The notes beneath the pieces were generated by a model. That model was given only the letters and a program-made list of their open reading frames with translations, searched no databases and was not told the DNA's origin. The translations under genes were made by a program, and so were the position numbers. This document shows, piece by piece, positions 7,486-15,684 of a DNA stretch of 64,000 bases; within the stretch, counting starts at the first letter, position 1; the number at the start of each line of letters is the position of its first letter. This DNA comes from Asanoa sp. WMMD1127 (GTDB taxonomy: Bacteria; Actinomycetota; Actinomycetes; Mycobacteriales; Micromonosporaceae), in assembly GCF_029626225.1 (NCBI RefSeq), contig NZ_JARUBP010000001.1, positions 3,596,001-3,660,000 of the forward strand, written 5' to 3'.

Positions 7486-8253
7486 GTGCTGACACCACCG
7501 CGCACCGTCGTACGCCGGGAGGGTGGCCTCTATGCCCTCGAGCGTGCGTTGCAGCGGCGCGGTTTCCGTCACGTGGCCGGTGCCGACGAGGCCGGCCGGG
7601 GCGCCTGCGCGGGTCCGCTGGTGGCCGCGGCCGCGGTGCTGCCCGAGGGCAAGCGGGGTGAGATCAAGGGCCTGGCCGACTCGAAGCTGCTGACGCCGCT
7701 GGCCCGGGAGCGGATCTACGCCGAGGTGGTCAAGCGCGCTCTCGCGTACTCCGTGGTGATCATTCCGGCCGCCGAGGTGGACTCGCGGGGCCTGCACGTC
7801 TGCAACCTGCTGGCCATGCGCCGGGCGCTCGCGTCGCTGACGGTCGGGCCGGAGTACGTGCTGACCGACGGCTTCCCCCTCGACGGCATGGGCGTGCCCG
7901 GGCTGGCGGTGTGGAAGGGCGACCGGGTTGCCGCCTGCGTGGCCGCCGCGAGCGTGCTGGCCAAGGTCACCCGCGACCGGATCATGGTGGAGATGGACGG
8001 GCAGTTCCCGGACTACGGCTTCTCGGAGCACAAGGGGTACGTGACGCCCGAGCACAACGCCGCCCTCAGCGAGCACGGGCCGTGTGCCGAGCACCGGTTC
8101 TCGTACATCAATGTGGCCAATGCCTCAGGCCGCGACTCCCGGCCACCGCGCAGCCGCCGGCCGCGGGCGCTGACGGATCCGTCCAAGCTGGGCGGTGCGG
8201 TAGTCCCGGATCTCGACCCGGCCGAGGTAGCCGCGGAACTGCCTGGATCTTGA
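7486..8253 (+). CDS. rnhB: Ribonuclease HII
   Basis: RNase HII (255 residues) removes ribonucleotides and RNA from RNA-DNA hybrids during replication. The family signature GADEAGRGACAGPLV holds the first two catalytic acidic residues, near residue 32. Further blocks are DSKLLTPLAR, YVLTDGFPL and AAASVLAKVTRDR. The last 15 residues (DLDPAEVAAELPGS) lie inside the first copy of a 37-bp repeat array that continues past the stop codon, so the C-terminal end may have been rewritten by repeat growth. Confidence 0.95.
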   Translation: MLTPPRTVVRREGGLYALERALQRRGFRHVAGADEAGRGACAGPLVAAAAVLPEGKRGEIKGLADSKLLTPLARERIYAEVVKRALAYSVVIIPAAEVDSRGLHVCNLLAMRRALASLTVGPEYVLTDGFPLDGMGVPGLAVWKGDRVAACVAAASVLAKVTRDRIMVEMDGQFPDYGFSEHKGYVTPEHNAALSEHGPCAEHRFSYINVANASGRDSRPPRSRRPRALTDPSKLGGAVVPDLDPAEVAAELPGS

Positions 8254-8475
8254 CCTGGTTGAGGTGGACGCGGAGCCGTCTGGATCTTGACCTGGTTGAG
8301 GTGGTCGCGGAGCTGCTTGGACCCGGACCTGGCCGAGGTGGCGGCGGAGCTACTTGGACCCGGACCTGGCCGAGGTGGCGGCGGAGCTGCTTGGACCTTG
8401 ACCTGGCCGAGGTGGCGGCGGAGCTGCCTGGATCTTGACCTGGCCGAGGTGGCCGCGGAGCTGCCTGGATCTTGA
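8208..8475. repeat. 37-bp tandem repeat, seven full copies
   Basis: Seven 37-bp units start at 8208, 8245, 8282, 8319, 8356, 8393 and 8430, followed by a partial unit from 8467. Each begins GGATCTTGACCTGG or GGACCCGGACCTGG, continues GAGGTGG and ends GAGCTGCCT or similar. The first unit is the 3' end of rnhB, so the array seems to have grown from coding sequence. Since 37 is not a multiple of 3, the array does not keep a reading frame, and it is unlikely to be coding beyond the rnhB stop. Confidence 0.9.
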
Positions 8476-8763
8476 TCCTTTGTGGTTTCGGTCACTGGGC
8501 CGGTCCGGTCGCCGGGCGGGCGCGATCGGGGCGGTCCGGGCGGTGCCTCCGATCTGGATTGGAGGGTCCGTTCGGCCGCGATCCGGGCGGCTGATCTTGG
8601 GATATCGGCGCTCGCGGGACGGTCGTACGGGTGACGTTTCGGCCCGTCCGGATCCGGTAGGGCGCGCGGAGCCCCCAGGGGGTACGGTCGGCGTGGCGTC
8701 CGGCGAGCGGGTACGGCCGCCCACGCCGGTGGGGGAAGATGGTGCCATGAAGGGCGGAGAGCG
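8476..8763. other. Intergenic region before the DUF2469 gene
   Basis: After the repeat array there is no supported gene in this stretch. It holds a possible -10 box TACGGT at 8683-8688 just after the CCCCCAGGGGG inverted repeat, and a GGAGAGCG ribosome binding site just before the ATG at 8764. Nothing else is recognised. Confidence 0.4.
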
Positions 8764-9087
8764 ATGAGCGCAGAGGATCTCGAGAAGTACGAGACCGAGA
8801 TGGAGCTGCAGCTCTACCGGGAATACCGCGATATCGTCCGCCAATTCTCCTATGTCGTCGAGACCGAGCGCCGCTTCTATCTGGCCAACCAGGTCGACCT
8901 GCACGTGCGCAACTCCGACGGCGAGGTCTATTTCGAGGTCGAGATGCACGACGCCTGGGTCTGGGACATGTACCGGCCTGCGCGGTTCGTCAAGAATGTC
9001 CGGGTCATGACCTTCAAGGACGTCAACGTCGAAGAGCTTGAGAAGCCGGACATCTCGCTGCCGGCCGATTCGGGCTTCGGCGGTTGA
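8764..9087 (+). CDS. DUF2469 family protein
   Basis: A 107-residue acidic soluble protein of the DUF2469 family, found almost only in actinobacteria next to rnhB. It starts MSAEDLEKYETEMELQLYRE and has the conserved core DIVRQFSYVVETERRFYLAN and VEMHDAWVWDMYR. The function is unknown; a role tied to RNase HII or a nearby pathway is suggested only by gene order. The ATG is well placed behind GGAGAGCG. Confidence 0.9.
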   Translation: MSAEDLEKYETEMELQLYREYRDIVRQFSYVVETERRFYLANQVDLHVRNSDGEVYFEVEMHDAWVWDMYRPARFVKNVRVMTFKDVNVEELEKPDISLPADSGFGG

Positions 9088-9121
9088 TCTTGGCTTAGCA
9101 GATCGGCGCCCGTCGTGGGCG

Positions 9122-9137
9122 TCATCCACAATCCACA
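9122..9137 (+). other. Two weak DnaA-box-like sequences
   Basis: TCATCCACA (9122-9130) and the overlapping CAATCCACA (9129-9137) resemble the DnaA box TTATCCACA with one and two mismatches. They lie in the gap before the M23 gene. The call is weak on its own. Confidence 0.25.
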
Positions 9138-9190
9138 GGCCGCCGTACGCCACGTTGCCGCCCCTTCCGGCCCAGGCCAGGCTGCCATGC

Positions 9191-9946
9191 ATGAATCGGT
9201 ACGCACTTCGTAACGCGGCGTTGTCCCTCGTCGCGATCTTCGCTGTGGTTGTGGTCGCCGTCCTGGTGCCGGTCGGGCCTGCGCGGTCGTCGGGGCGGTA
9301 TGGGTCCGCGGTGGCCGCGGCCGGGGTCGGTGGCCTCCGGCACGGTGTCGGGGTCCGCGGAGATCCGGCTGGCATGGTGCTGGTGTCGGCCCTGGTCGAC
9401 CGGCAGGCGCTGGTTCGGTCGGGGCTGGTTCGGTCGGGGCTGGTTCGGTCGGGGCTGGCTCGGTCGGGGCTGGCTCGGCCGGCGCTGGACGACGGCTTGC
9501 CATCGGTGGATGTCGGCGCCCGGGGCGGTCGCGCGCCCGGTGGTGGGTTTCGACCGCCGGTCGAGCCGCCGTTGCGGGTGACCCGGCGGTTCGACGCGCC
9601 GGCGCAGAACTGGTTGCCGGGTCACCGGGGCGTCGACCTGGCGTCGGCTGCCGGCGCGACGGTGTGGGCGGCCGGTCCGGGCGTGGTCGCGTTCGCCGGT
9701 CCGGTGGCCGGGCGGTCGGTGGTCAGCATCGACCACCCCGGCGGCCTGCGGACCACCTATGAGCCGCTGGTCCCGGTGGTGCGACGCGGCGATCGGGTGG
9801 CCACCGGCGACCCGATCGGCATGGTCGAACCCGGCCATCCCGAGTGCGCGGCCACCGCCTGCCTGCACTGGGGCCTACGCCGCGGCGAGCAATACCTGAA
9901 CCCGCTTCTGCTGCTCGGCTTCCGGGTGCGACTGCTGCCGTTGTGA
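9191..9946 (+). CDS. M23 (LytM) family peptidase-like protein
   Basis: A 251-residue exported protein. Residues 10-27 form a signal or anchor segment. A low-complexity part made of LVRSG repeats (about residues 74-96) follows, then an M23 peptidase domain. Zinc ligands H145 and D149 (HRGVDL) and the late H226 (CLHWGL) are present. The first histidine of the usual HxH pair is a cysteine here (C224-L-H226). That histidine normally helps catalysis, so activity is uncertain, although related actinobacterial proteins share this pattern. It likely acts on peptidoglycan or as a regulator of amidases. I chose the ATG at 9191 because it directly precedes the signal segment. Confidence 0.8.
   Translation: MNRYALRNAALSLVAIFAVVVVAVLVPVGPARSSGRYGSAVAAAGVGGLRHGVGVRGDPAGMVLVSALVDRQALVRSGLVRSGLVRSGLARSGLARPALDDGLPSVDVGARGGRAPGGGFRPPVEPPLRVTRRFDAPAQNWLPGHRGVDLASAAGATVWAAGPGVVAFAGPVAGRSVVSIDHPGGLRTTYEPLVPVVRRGDRVATGDPIGMVEPGHPECAATACLHWGLRRGEQYLNPLLLLGFRVRLLPL
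9410..9484 (+). repeat. 15-bp in-frame tandem repeat (LVRSG)
   Basis: Five units of CTGGTTCGGTCGGGG or a close variant lie head to tail in the M23 peptidase gene and encode LVRSG/LARSG repeats between the membrane segment and the peptidase domain. The period of 15 keeps the frame, so copy number can vary without breaking the gene. Confidence 0.85.
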
Positions 9947-9958
9947 GCCGGCGGCTCG

Positions 9959-11134
9959 TCAGCGCAGGAGGGAGGGGAGGCTTTCGGCGAGCCGGTCGTA
10001 CTCGTCGGCGCGGTTGTAGATCTGACCGCAGATGCGCAGCCAGCCGCGGCCGTTCCAGGCGTTCAGGTTGACCTCGGCCTTGAGCTCGTCGGAAATGCGC
10101 TCGCGCAGCGTGACCGCCTCGGGTTGGGTGGTCGCCACACCGCCGGGCAGCGGGATCAGCCGCATGGCGACGTCGGGGCCGCCCGGGTCGGGCAGGTCCT
10201 CCGGCGCGACGTCCAGCGCGGCGCCGATCGCCCGCTGGCCATAGGCGGCGAGGGCGGCGTTGTGGACACGCACCCGGTCGAGGCCCAGGTTGCGCAGCGT
10301 GAACAGGCCGACGGGGGCCGCCAGCCAGGGCGTGTAATCGAGCGTCGCCTGCCACTCGATGTCGTCGGGGAAGCCGTGGGGCTGCTGCCACGACGCGACC
10401 AGGGGCTCGATCTGCTCGACCCAACGGTCGGCGACGGTCAGGACGGCGGTGCCGCGGGGCGCGTACGCCCACTTGTGGAAGTTGCCGACCCAGAAGTCGG
10501 CGCCGATGCGGTCGACCTCGACCGGGAGCATGCCGGGCACGTGGGCGCCGTCCACGAGCACGGCGACGCCGAGACGGGCGGCGACGGTGGCGATGGTCGC
10601 GACGGGCAACTGCCATGCGGTGGCCGACGTGACCTGGTCGACGATGAGCAGCTTGGTGCGGCCGGGTTGCAGCGCGGCCCTGATCCGCGCGACGACGTCG
10701 GTCTCCGAGGCGCGCAGCGGCAGGTCGACCACGCGGGCGGTGGCCCCGGTGCGGGCGCACTCGCGGTCGACGGCGAACCTGATCGACCCGTACCCGTGAC
10801 TGGTCGTCAGGATCTCCTCGCCCGGGCGCAGGCGCAGCGACTGGAGCGCGATCGCGATGCCGGTGCTCGCGTTGCCCACCAACGCGGTCCGCTCCGGGTC
10901 GGCGCCGAGGAACGTGGCCAGGTGCCGGCGGGTGTGCGCGACGCGGTCGAAGAAGCCGCGGTCGAAGAACCGCAGCGGGTTGCTCTCGACCTCGTCGCGG
11001 AGGCGCTGCTGGGCGCGCTGCACGTTGACCGGCACCGCGCCGAACGAACCGTGGTTGAGGTGCGCGACGCTCGGGTCCAGGGAGAACAGCAGCCGGGCGC
11101 CGGGGATCGGAGTGGGCGGCTCGGGCTCAGCCAC
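9959..11134 (-). CDS. Class V aminotransferase (isopenicillin N epimerase-like)
   Basis: A 391-residue PLP enzyme of the class V aminotransferase superfamily. It resembles the isopenicillin-N epimerase/cysteine desulfurase-like branch by its early LNHGSFGAVP motif. The cofactor aspartate is D195 in LVDGAHVPG and the Schiff-base lysine is K221 in VGNFHKWAYAPRG. The reaction could be epimerisation, lyase or transfer; there is no beta-lactam gene nearby, so the substrate is open. It converges with the M23 gene and is divergent from the Nudix gene at 11208. The GTG start at 11134 is the most upstream plausible one. Confidence 0.85.
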   Translation of the reverse strand: MAEPEPPTPIPGARLLFSLDPSVAHLNHGSFGAVPVNVQRAQQRLRDEVESNPLRFFDRGFFDRVAHTRRHLATFLGADPERTALVGNASTGIAIALQSLRLRPGEEILTTSHGYGSIRFAVDRECARTGATARVVDLPLRASETDVVARIRAALQPGRTKLLIVDQVTSATAWQLPVATIATVAARLGVAVLVDGAHVPGMLPVEVDRIGADFWVGNFHKWAYAPRGTAVLTVADRWVEQIEPLVASWQQPHGFPDDIEWQATLDYTPWLAAPVGLFTLRNLGLDRVRVHNAALAAYGQRAIGAALDVAPEDLPDPGGPDVAMRLIPLPGGVATTQPEAVTLRERISDELKAEVNLNAWNGRGWLRICGQIYNRADEYDRLAESLPSLLR

Positions 11135-11195
11135 GCGCGGACCTCATACCGCTGATCGTACGAGTCGCTGCTCGGACGGGTGGCGGAGTCGGCCG

Positions 11196-11201
11196 TAGGC
11201 T
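11196..11201 (+). promoter_or_regulatory. -10 box TAGGCT, leaderless start for Nudix gene
   Basis: TAGGCT ends 6 nt before the ATG at 11208 in the gap divergent from the aminotransferase gene. Confidence 0.5.
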
Positions 11202-11207
11202 GCGGGG

Positions 11208-11705
11208 ATGCCGACCCGTGACGCGCACTGCTCGTACTGTGGGGCCGCGTTAGCCATCGACCAGCCCTGGCCGCGGACCTGCGCGAACTGCGGCGAGACC
11301 ACCTACCGCAACCCGGTCCCGGTCGCCGTGGCGGTGCTGCCGGTCGGCGACGGCGTGCTGGTGATCCGCCGCGCGATCCCGCCCCGCGTGGGCCTGCTGG
11401 CGTTGCCGGGTGGCTTCGTGGACCACGGCGAGTCGTGGCAGCGGGCCGTGGTGCGCGAACTCGCCGAGGAGACCGGGATCGTGGCCGCGGAGGCGGACGT
11501 CAGCCTGTTCGACGTGCACAGCGCGCCCGACGGCACGGTGCTGATCTTCGGCCTGCTGCCCGCGCTGCCGGCCGCGGACCTGCCCGCGTCGACGCCCAAC
11601 GCCGAGGTCGCCGGCTGGGAGATCGCCCGCGCCGCCGATGACATGGCCTTCGACCTGCACGCCCGGGTCCTCACCCGTTACCTGTCGGACCGCATCACGG
11701 CGTGA
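11208..11705 (+). CDS. Nudix hydrolase with N-terminal zinc ribbon
   Basis: A 165-residue protein with an N-terminal CxxC zinc ribbon (CSYCG and CANCG, residues 8-27) followed by a Nudix domain. The Nudix box runs from GGFVDHGESWQRAVVREL into AEETGI. The arrangement recalls the NADH pyrophosphatase-like and ADP-ribose hydrolase groups, but it is too short for full NudC. The substrate is probably a nucleoside diphosphate derivative. Its stop directly abuts the stop of the convergent xerC gene, with no bases between. Confidence 0.88.
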   Translation: MPTRDAHCSYCGAALAIDQPWPRTCANCGETTYRNPVPVAVAVLPVGDGVLVIRRAIPPRVGLLALPGGFVDHGESWQRAVVRELAEETGIVAAEADVSLFDVHSAPDGTVLIFGLLPALPAADLPASTPNAEVAGWEIARAADDMAFDLHARVLTRYLSDRITA

Positions 11706-12638
11706 TCAGGCGCGGGGATGAGCCTGCTGGTACGCGGCGCGCAGCCGTTCCATCGAGACGTGCGTGTAGATCTGGGTCGTGGCGAGCGAGGCGTGCCCGA
11801 GCAGCTCCTGCACGGCCCGCAGGTCGGCGCCGCCCTCCAGCAGGTGCGTCGCGGCCGAGTGGCGCAGCCCGTGCGGGGTGGTGTGCGGCAGGCCGGCCGC
11901 CCGCGCGTACCCGCTGACCAGCCGCCGCACCACCGTCGGCTGCAGGCGGCCACCGCGCGCGCCGAGGAAGAGCGCGTCCCCGCTGGCCGGCGTGGCCAGC
12001 GACGACCGACCCAGCCGGAGCCAGTCGTCGAGTGCCTCCTGCGCCGGCTGTCCATAGGGGACGGAGCGTTCCTTGTCGCCCTTGCCGACGACACGCACCA
12101 CCCGGCGTCCACCGTCGACGGCGGCGCGGTCGAGGCCGCACAGCTCGCTGACCCGGATACCGGTCGCGTAGAGCAGTTCCAGCACGGCCCGGTCCCGCAA
12201 CAGCGTCGGCGCGGCCTCGTCGCCCGGCGCGAGCACCAGGTCGGTCGCCTGGTCGGCGCGGAGCACGGCAGGCAGGTCGCGGTTGCCCTTGGGCGTGGCG
12301 AGCTGGGCGCCGACGTCGGTGTCGAGCAGTCCGCCGCGGTGCGCCCAGGCGCTGAACGTGCGCGCGGCGGCGGCGCGGCGGGCAAGGGAGGCGCGGGCGC
12401 CGCCGAGCGTGCGCAGCCGTGCCAGCCAGCTGCGCAGGACGGTGATGTCGAGGTCGGCGGGGGCAGCCGCACCCATCCGCGCGGCGTGGTCCAGGAGGGA
12501 GACGACATCACCGACGTACGCGCGCACGGTGTGTGTCGAGCGGTTCTCGACGTGTGACAGATGGCGGGCGAACTCGTCGACCGCTTCCCGCATCGCCTGC
12601 GGGAGCGCCTCATGCAACGCCTGCGTCGACTTACCCAT
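11706..12638 (-). CDS. xerC: Tyrosine recombinase XerC
   Basis: A chromosome-dimer-resolution type tyrosine recombinase (310 residues from the ATG). The N-terminal SAM-like domain includes [20 protein letters not shown]. The catalytic domain shows the first Arg region [12 protein letters not shown], then [27 protein letters not shown] and the nucleophile tyrosine in IYTHV. Together with XerD it would act at dif. Its place near dprA and rpsB matches other actinomycetes, so this is a housekeeping recombinase and not a mobile-element integrase. Earlier in-frame GTG (12653) and TTG (12659) starts remain possible. Confidence 0.92.
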   Translation of the reverse strand: MGKSTQALHEALPQAMREAVDEFARHLSHVENRSTHTVRAYVGDVVSLLDHAARMGAAAPADLDITVLRSWLARLRTLGGARASLARRAAAARTFSAWAHRGGLLDTDVGAQLATPKGNRDLPAVLRADQATDLVLAPGDEAAPTLLRDRAVLELLYATGIRVSELCGLDRAAVDGGRRVVRVVGKGDKERSVPYGQPAQEALDDWLRLGRSSLATPASGDALFLGARGGRLQPTVVRRLVSGYARAAGLPHTTPHGLRHSAATHLLEGGADLRAVQELLGHASLATTQIYTHVSMERLRAAYQQAHPRA

Positions 12639-12692
12639 CCCGCCGACGGTCACCGCCAACCGAGCCCGCCGTCAAGCCGCCGCGCCGGTGGC

Positions 12693-13499
12693 TCAGGCCG
12701 CGGCGAGGCCGGCGGCGATCAGCAGGCCGAGGCCGACGACGAGGTAGACGGCGGGCGGGCGCAGCCAGCCGCCCGGGCCCTCCGGCCTTACTCCGCCGGT
12801 GGTGGCGCTGTAGAGGCCGGCCGCGAGCAGCGGGAGCCCGGCGATCAGCATCATCCCGGAGACGATGCCGGAGATCACCAGGTCGCCGGTGAACATCGAG
12901 TCGAAGAAGATCCGCAGGGCGCCGATCTCGAAGACGGCGGTGAGCAGGCCGTAGACGAGCGCCAGGGCCGGGCGCCGCGTGCGGTAGACGTTGTCGCCGG
13001 GCGGCGGGCCGGGCGCGATCGCGGGGCGGCCGAGCGCGTTGTTCGGCGTGATCGGTGGCATGACGCCGGTGGGCGCGTTGAGGCCGGCGGCGCCGGTGCC
13101 GGCCATCGGGTCGGGGAGGGGGAGCGGGGCGGGCACCGGCTCACCGACGGCCGGACGGGGCAGCTCGCCGGTCGCCGGTCCGGCGGGCTCGGGCGCGTAC
13201 CCCCGCGGCGGTTCGTCGATCTGGCGCCGCACGCTGTCGGCCGGCAACGGGCGCGCGGAGGTGTTCCACGACGGCTGGTCCGACTGGCTCTCGCCCCAGC
13301 GTGGCTCGCGCTCCGGGCCACCGCCGGGGCCGGTGACGAAGCCGTTGAACGACGGCTCGGCGCCTCGGTCGGGGCCTGCGTCGCGTGGCTCGGGCACGCG
13401 GTAGCCGCCGTCGTGCCAGCCACCCTCGCCGAAGCCGCGGTCGTCGTCGTTCCACCGCTGTTGCTGCTCGTCTTCGGGATACCCCCGTCGTCCGTCCAC
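12693..13499 (-). CDS. Membrane protein with long disordered N-terminus
   Basis: About 268 residues. The first 175 are polar, proline- and glycine-rich and likely disordered. The last third has three predicted membrane segments: around LALVYGLLTAVFEIGAL, VISGIVSGMMLIAGLPLLAA and YLVVGLGLLIAAGLAA. No family is recognised and no function can be assigned. I chose the GTG at 13499 because a TAGCGT box lies exactly 7 nt upstream; a GTG three codons earlier is inside that box. Confidence 0.6.
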   Translation of the reverse strand: MDGRRGYPEDEQQQRWNDDDRGFGEGGWHDGGYRVPEPRDAGPDRGAEPSFNGFVTGPGGGPEREPRWGESQSDQPSWNTSARPLPADSVRRQIDEPPRGYAPEPAGPATGELPRPAVGEPVPAPLPLPDPMAGTGAAGLNAPTGVMPPITPNNALGRPAIAPGPPPGDNVYRTRRPALALVYGLLTAVFEIGALRIFFDSMFTGDLVISGIVSGMMLIAGLPLLAAGLYSATTGGVRPEGPGGWLRPPAVYLVVGLGLLIAAGLAAA

Positions 13500-13506
13500 G
13501 GGCCGC

Positions 13507-13512
13507 ACGCTA
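13507..13512 (-). promoter_or_regulatory. -10 box TAGCGT, leaderless start for membrane protein gene
   Basis: On the minus strand TAGCGT ends 7 nt before the GTG at 13499, which decides the start of the gene. Confidence 0.45.
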
Positions 13513-13635
13513 TTCGAGGTAGCTGGTCACCGGCCACCCGAGTTTCCGAAATGCGTTTTTACGCGTACTGAATCCGGTCCTGTGGGTGACCTACCACGCT
13601 TGGTCGCCTCCGGTCGTGGTTTCCACATCCGGCCG

Positions 13636-13644
13636 TTGTCCACA
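13636..13644 (+). other. Perfect DnaA box TTGTCCACA
   Basis: This matches the high-GC actinobacterial DnaA box TTGTCCACA exactly. It lies in the gap before the yraN-like gene. Two more perfect copies lie after that gene. Confidence 0.55.
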
Positions 13645-13697
13645 GGAGAGACCCGCCCGGGCTGTCGGCCTTGTTCGTGGACGAGCATGGTCGGCCC

Positions 13698-14057
13698 ATG
13701 ACGGTGGTACGGCAGGCGCTCGGCGCGTGGGGTGAACGGCAGGCGGCGCAGTATCTGGTCGACGAGGACTTCCGGGTCGTCGCGCGCAACTGGCGATGTC
13801 CGCTCGGTGAGATCGACATCATCGCGTGGGACGGCGACACGTTGGTCTTCTGCGAGGTGAAGACGCGGCGCGGGCTCGACTTCGGGCTGCCGGCCGAGGC
13901 GGTGGTCGGTGGCAAGGCGCGACGGCTACGCCGGCTGGGTGCGCAATGGCTGGCGGACAACGACGTACGCCCGCGCGAGGTCCGGTTCGACGTCGTCTCC
14001 GTGCTGGTCCGCCGGACGGGGCCGGTCGACATCGACCACATCCGTGGCGCCTTCTAG
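13698..14057 (+). CDS. YraN/UPF0102 endonuclease-like protein
   Basis: A 119-residue member of the UPF0102 (YraN) family with a restriction-endonuclease-like fold. The core is GEIDIIAWDGDTLVFCEVKTRRG, in pattern ExD...D...ExK with E, D and the EVK catalytic trio visible. It sits before comM and dprA, a very common order, which suggests a role in DNA uptake or processing. The ATG at 13698 is preferred because the sequence MTVVRQALGAWGERQAA matches family starts. Confidence 0.85.
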   Translation: MTVVRQALGAWGERQAAQYLVDEDFRVVARNWRCPLGEIDIIAWDGDTLVFCEVKTRRGLDFGLPAEAVVGGKARRLRRLGAQWLADNDVRPREVRFDVVSVLVRRTGPVDIDHIRGAF

Positions 14058-14081
14058 CACATCCGAGCGTCTCCGGCGCGG

Positions 14082-14107
14082 TTGTCCACAGCCGGGAGTT
14101 GTCCACA
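14082..14107 (+). other. Two perfect DnaA boxes TTGTCCACA
   Basis: TTGTCCACA occurs at 14082-14090 and again at 14099-14107, 17 bp apart in the same orientation. They occupy the short gap between the yraN-like gene and comM. Confidence 0.55.
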
Positions 14108-14151
14108 GGCCCTCAGCGCGCGCAGCCCCACATGCCTCAACGTCTATCCCC

Positions 14152-15684
14152 GTGAGCTACGCGAAGGTGCTGTCCGTCGGATTGGTCGGTGTCACCGGAC
14201 ACCTCGTCGAGGTCGAGGCCGACCTCTCTGCCGGGCTACCCGCCGTCGTGATGTCCGGCCTACCGGACACGGCTCTCAACGAGGCCCGCGACCGGGTCCG
14301 AGCGGCGGTCGTCAACTCCGGTGAGCGCTGGCCCAACCGGCGCATCACCGTCAACCTGCTGCCCGCGACCCTGCCCAAACACGGTTCCGCCTTCGACATG
14401 GGCATCGCGGCCGCGCTGTTGGGGGCGGCCGGCGAGCTACCGCTGGCCGCCCTCGACGGTGTCGTGATCCTGGGGGAGCTGGGGCTCGACGGCAGCGTGC
14501 GCCCGGTTCGTGGCGTCCTGCCGATGGTGGTGGCCGCCCTACGCGCGGGGGTGCAACGCGCGGTCGTGCCGCTGGCCAACGCGGCCGAGGCGGCGGTGGT
14601 GCCGGGCGTCACGGTCAAGGCGGTCGAGACGCTGCACCGACTGGTCGCGTTCGTCCGCGCCGACGGCGACCTGCTGGACCCGCCGGCCGAGCCACCCCCG
14701 TCCGAGCCGGCGGTGCTTGACCTCGCTGACGTGGCCGGCCAGGCCTTGGGCCGCCGAGCGATCGAGGTGGCCGCCGCCGGGGGCCACCATGTCGCGATGT
14801 TCGGGCCGCCCGGCGCTGGCAAGACGATGCTGGCCGAGCGGCTGCCGTCGCTACTTCCCGCGCTGGACGACGCGGCAGCGCTGGAGGTTTCGGCGCTGCA
14901 CTCGGTGGCTGGCCTGCTGCCGGCCGGTGGGCGGTTGGTCCGGCGGCCACCGTTCCAGGCGCCACACCATTCGGCCACCCTGGCGGCCCTGGTCGGTGGC
15001 GGCTCGGGCCTGGCCCGGCCGGGCGCCGTCTCTCTCGCCCACCGCGGCGTCCTGTTCCTCGACGAGGCCCCGGAGTTCGCCACGCGGACGCTGGAGGCGC
15101 TGCGCCAGCCGCTGGAATCGGGCCGGGTGCTGCTGAGCCGCACGGGCGGCACGACCGAATATCCGGCGCGGGTCCAGCTGGTGGTCGCGGCCAATCCATG
15201 CCCGTGCGCGAAACCCCAGGGCGCCGCGTCGTGCGAATGCACGCCGCTGGCCCGGCGCCGCTACCTGGGCCGGCTGTCGGGGCCGCTCCTGGACCGCATC
15301 GACGTGCAGATCGAGTTGATGCCGGTCACCGCGGCCGACCTGTTCGTCACCACCGCGGGCGGCGAGCCGTCGGCTGCCGTGGCCGAGCGCGTCGCCAAGG
15401 CCCGAGCGGCGGCGTCGGCCCGGTGGTCGGCCGAGGGCTGGCGGGTCAACGCCGAGGTGCCGGGACCGTTCCTGCGACAGCTCCCGTGGCGGCTGCCGCT
15501 ACGCACCACCGAACCCCTACGCCGCCGACTCGACAGCGGCTCCTTGTCGGCGCGCGGCTTCGACCGGGTCCTGCGCCTGTCCTGGTCGATCGCCGACCTG
15601 GACGCCCGCGACCGCCCGACCCTCGAAGACGTCGAAGAAGCCCTGGCCCTCCGTACCGGCGGCGTAAGGCACGCCGATGGCTGA
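14152..15684 (+). CDS. comM: ComM-like Mg chelatase subunit family AAA ATPase
   Basis: A 510-residue AAA+ ATPase of the YifB/ComM family. In naturally competent bacteria ComM is a helicase that extends DNA during transformation. It has an N-terminal Lon-protease-like domain (about residues 1-165), Walker A GPPGAGKT (near residue 220), Walker B VLFLDEAPEF and a C-terminal Mg-chelatase-type domain. The GTG at 14152 gives the family start MSYAKVLSVGLVGVTGHLVEVE. It overlaps dprA by 8 bases, so ComM and DprA are likely made together. Confidence 0.92.
   Translation: MSYAKVLSVGLVGVTGHLVEVEADLSAGLPAVVMSGLPDTALNEARDRVRAAVVNSGERWPNRRITVNLLPATLPKHGSAFDMGIAAALLGAAGELPLAALDGVVILGELGLDGSVRPVRGVLPMVVAALRAGVQRAVVPLANAAEAAVVPGVTVKAVETLHRLVAFVRADGDLLDPPAEPPPSEPAVLDLADVAGQALGRRAIEVAAAGGHHVAMFGPPGAGKTMLAERLPSLLPALDDAAALEVSALHSVAGLLPAGGRLVRRPPFQAPHHSATLAALVGGGSGLARPGAVSLAHRGVLFLDEAPEFATRTLEALRQPLESGRVLLSRTGGTTEYPARVQLVVAANPCPCAKPQGAASCECTPLARRRYLGRLSGPLLDRIDVQIELMPVTAADLFVTTAGGEPSAAVAERVAKARAAASARWSAEGWRVNAEVPGPFLRQLPWRLPLRTTEPLRRRLDSGSLSARGFDRVLRLSWSIADLDARDRPTLEDVEEALALRTGGVRHADG

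Noticed and set aside
5887-8094. Long minus-strand open frame across signal peptidase and rnhB genes
   Set aside because: It is antisense to four recognisable genes and has no motif of its own.
8208-8475. CRISPR array
   Set aside because: The 37-bp units are contiguous with no spacers, and no cas genes are in the window.
11706-12638. Phage or mobile-element integrase
   Set aside because: The sequence and its place near dprA and rpsB match the housekeeping XerC; no attachment site or phage gene is near.
13636-14107. Replication origin
   Set aside because: Three DnaA boxes alone are too few, and dnaA, dnaN or an AT-rich unwinding element are absent.
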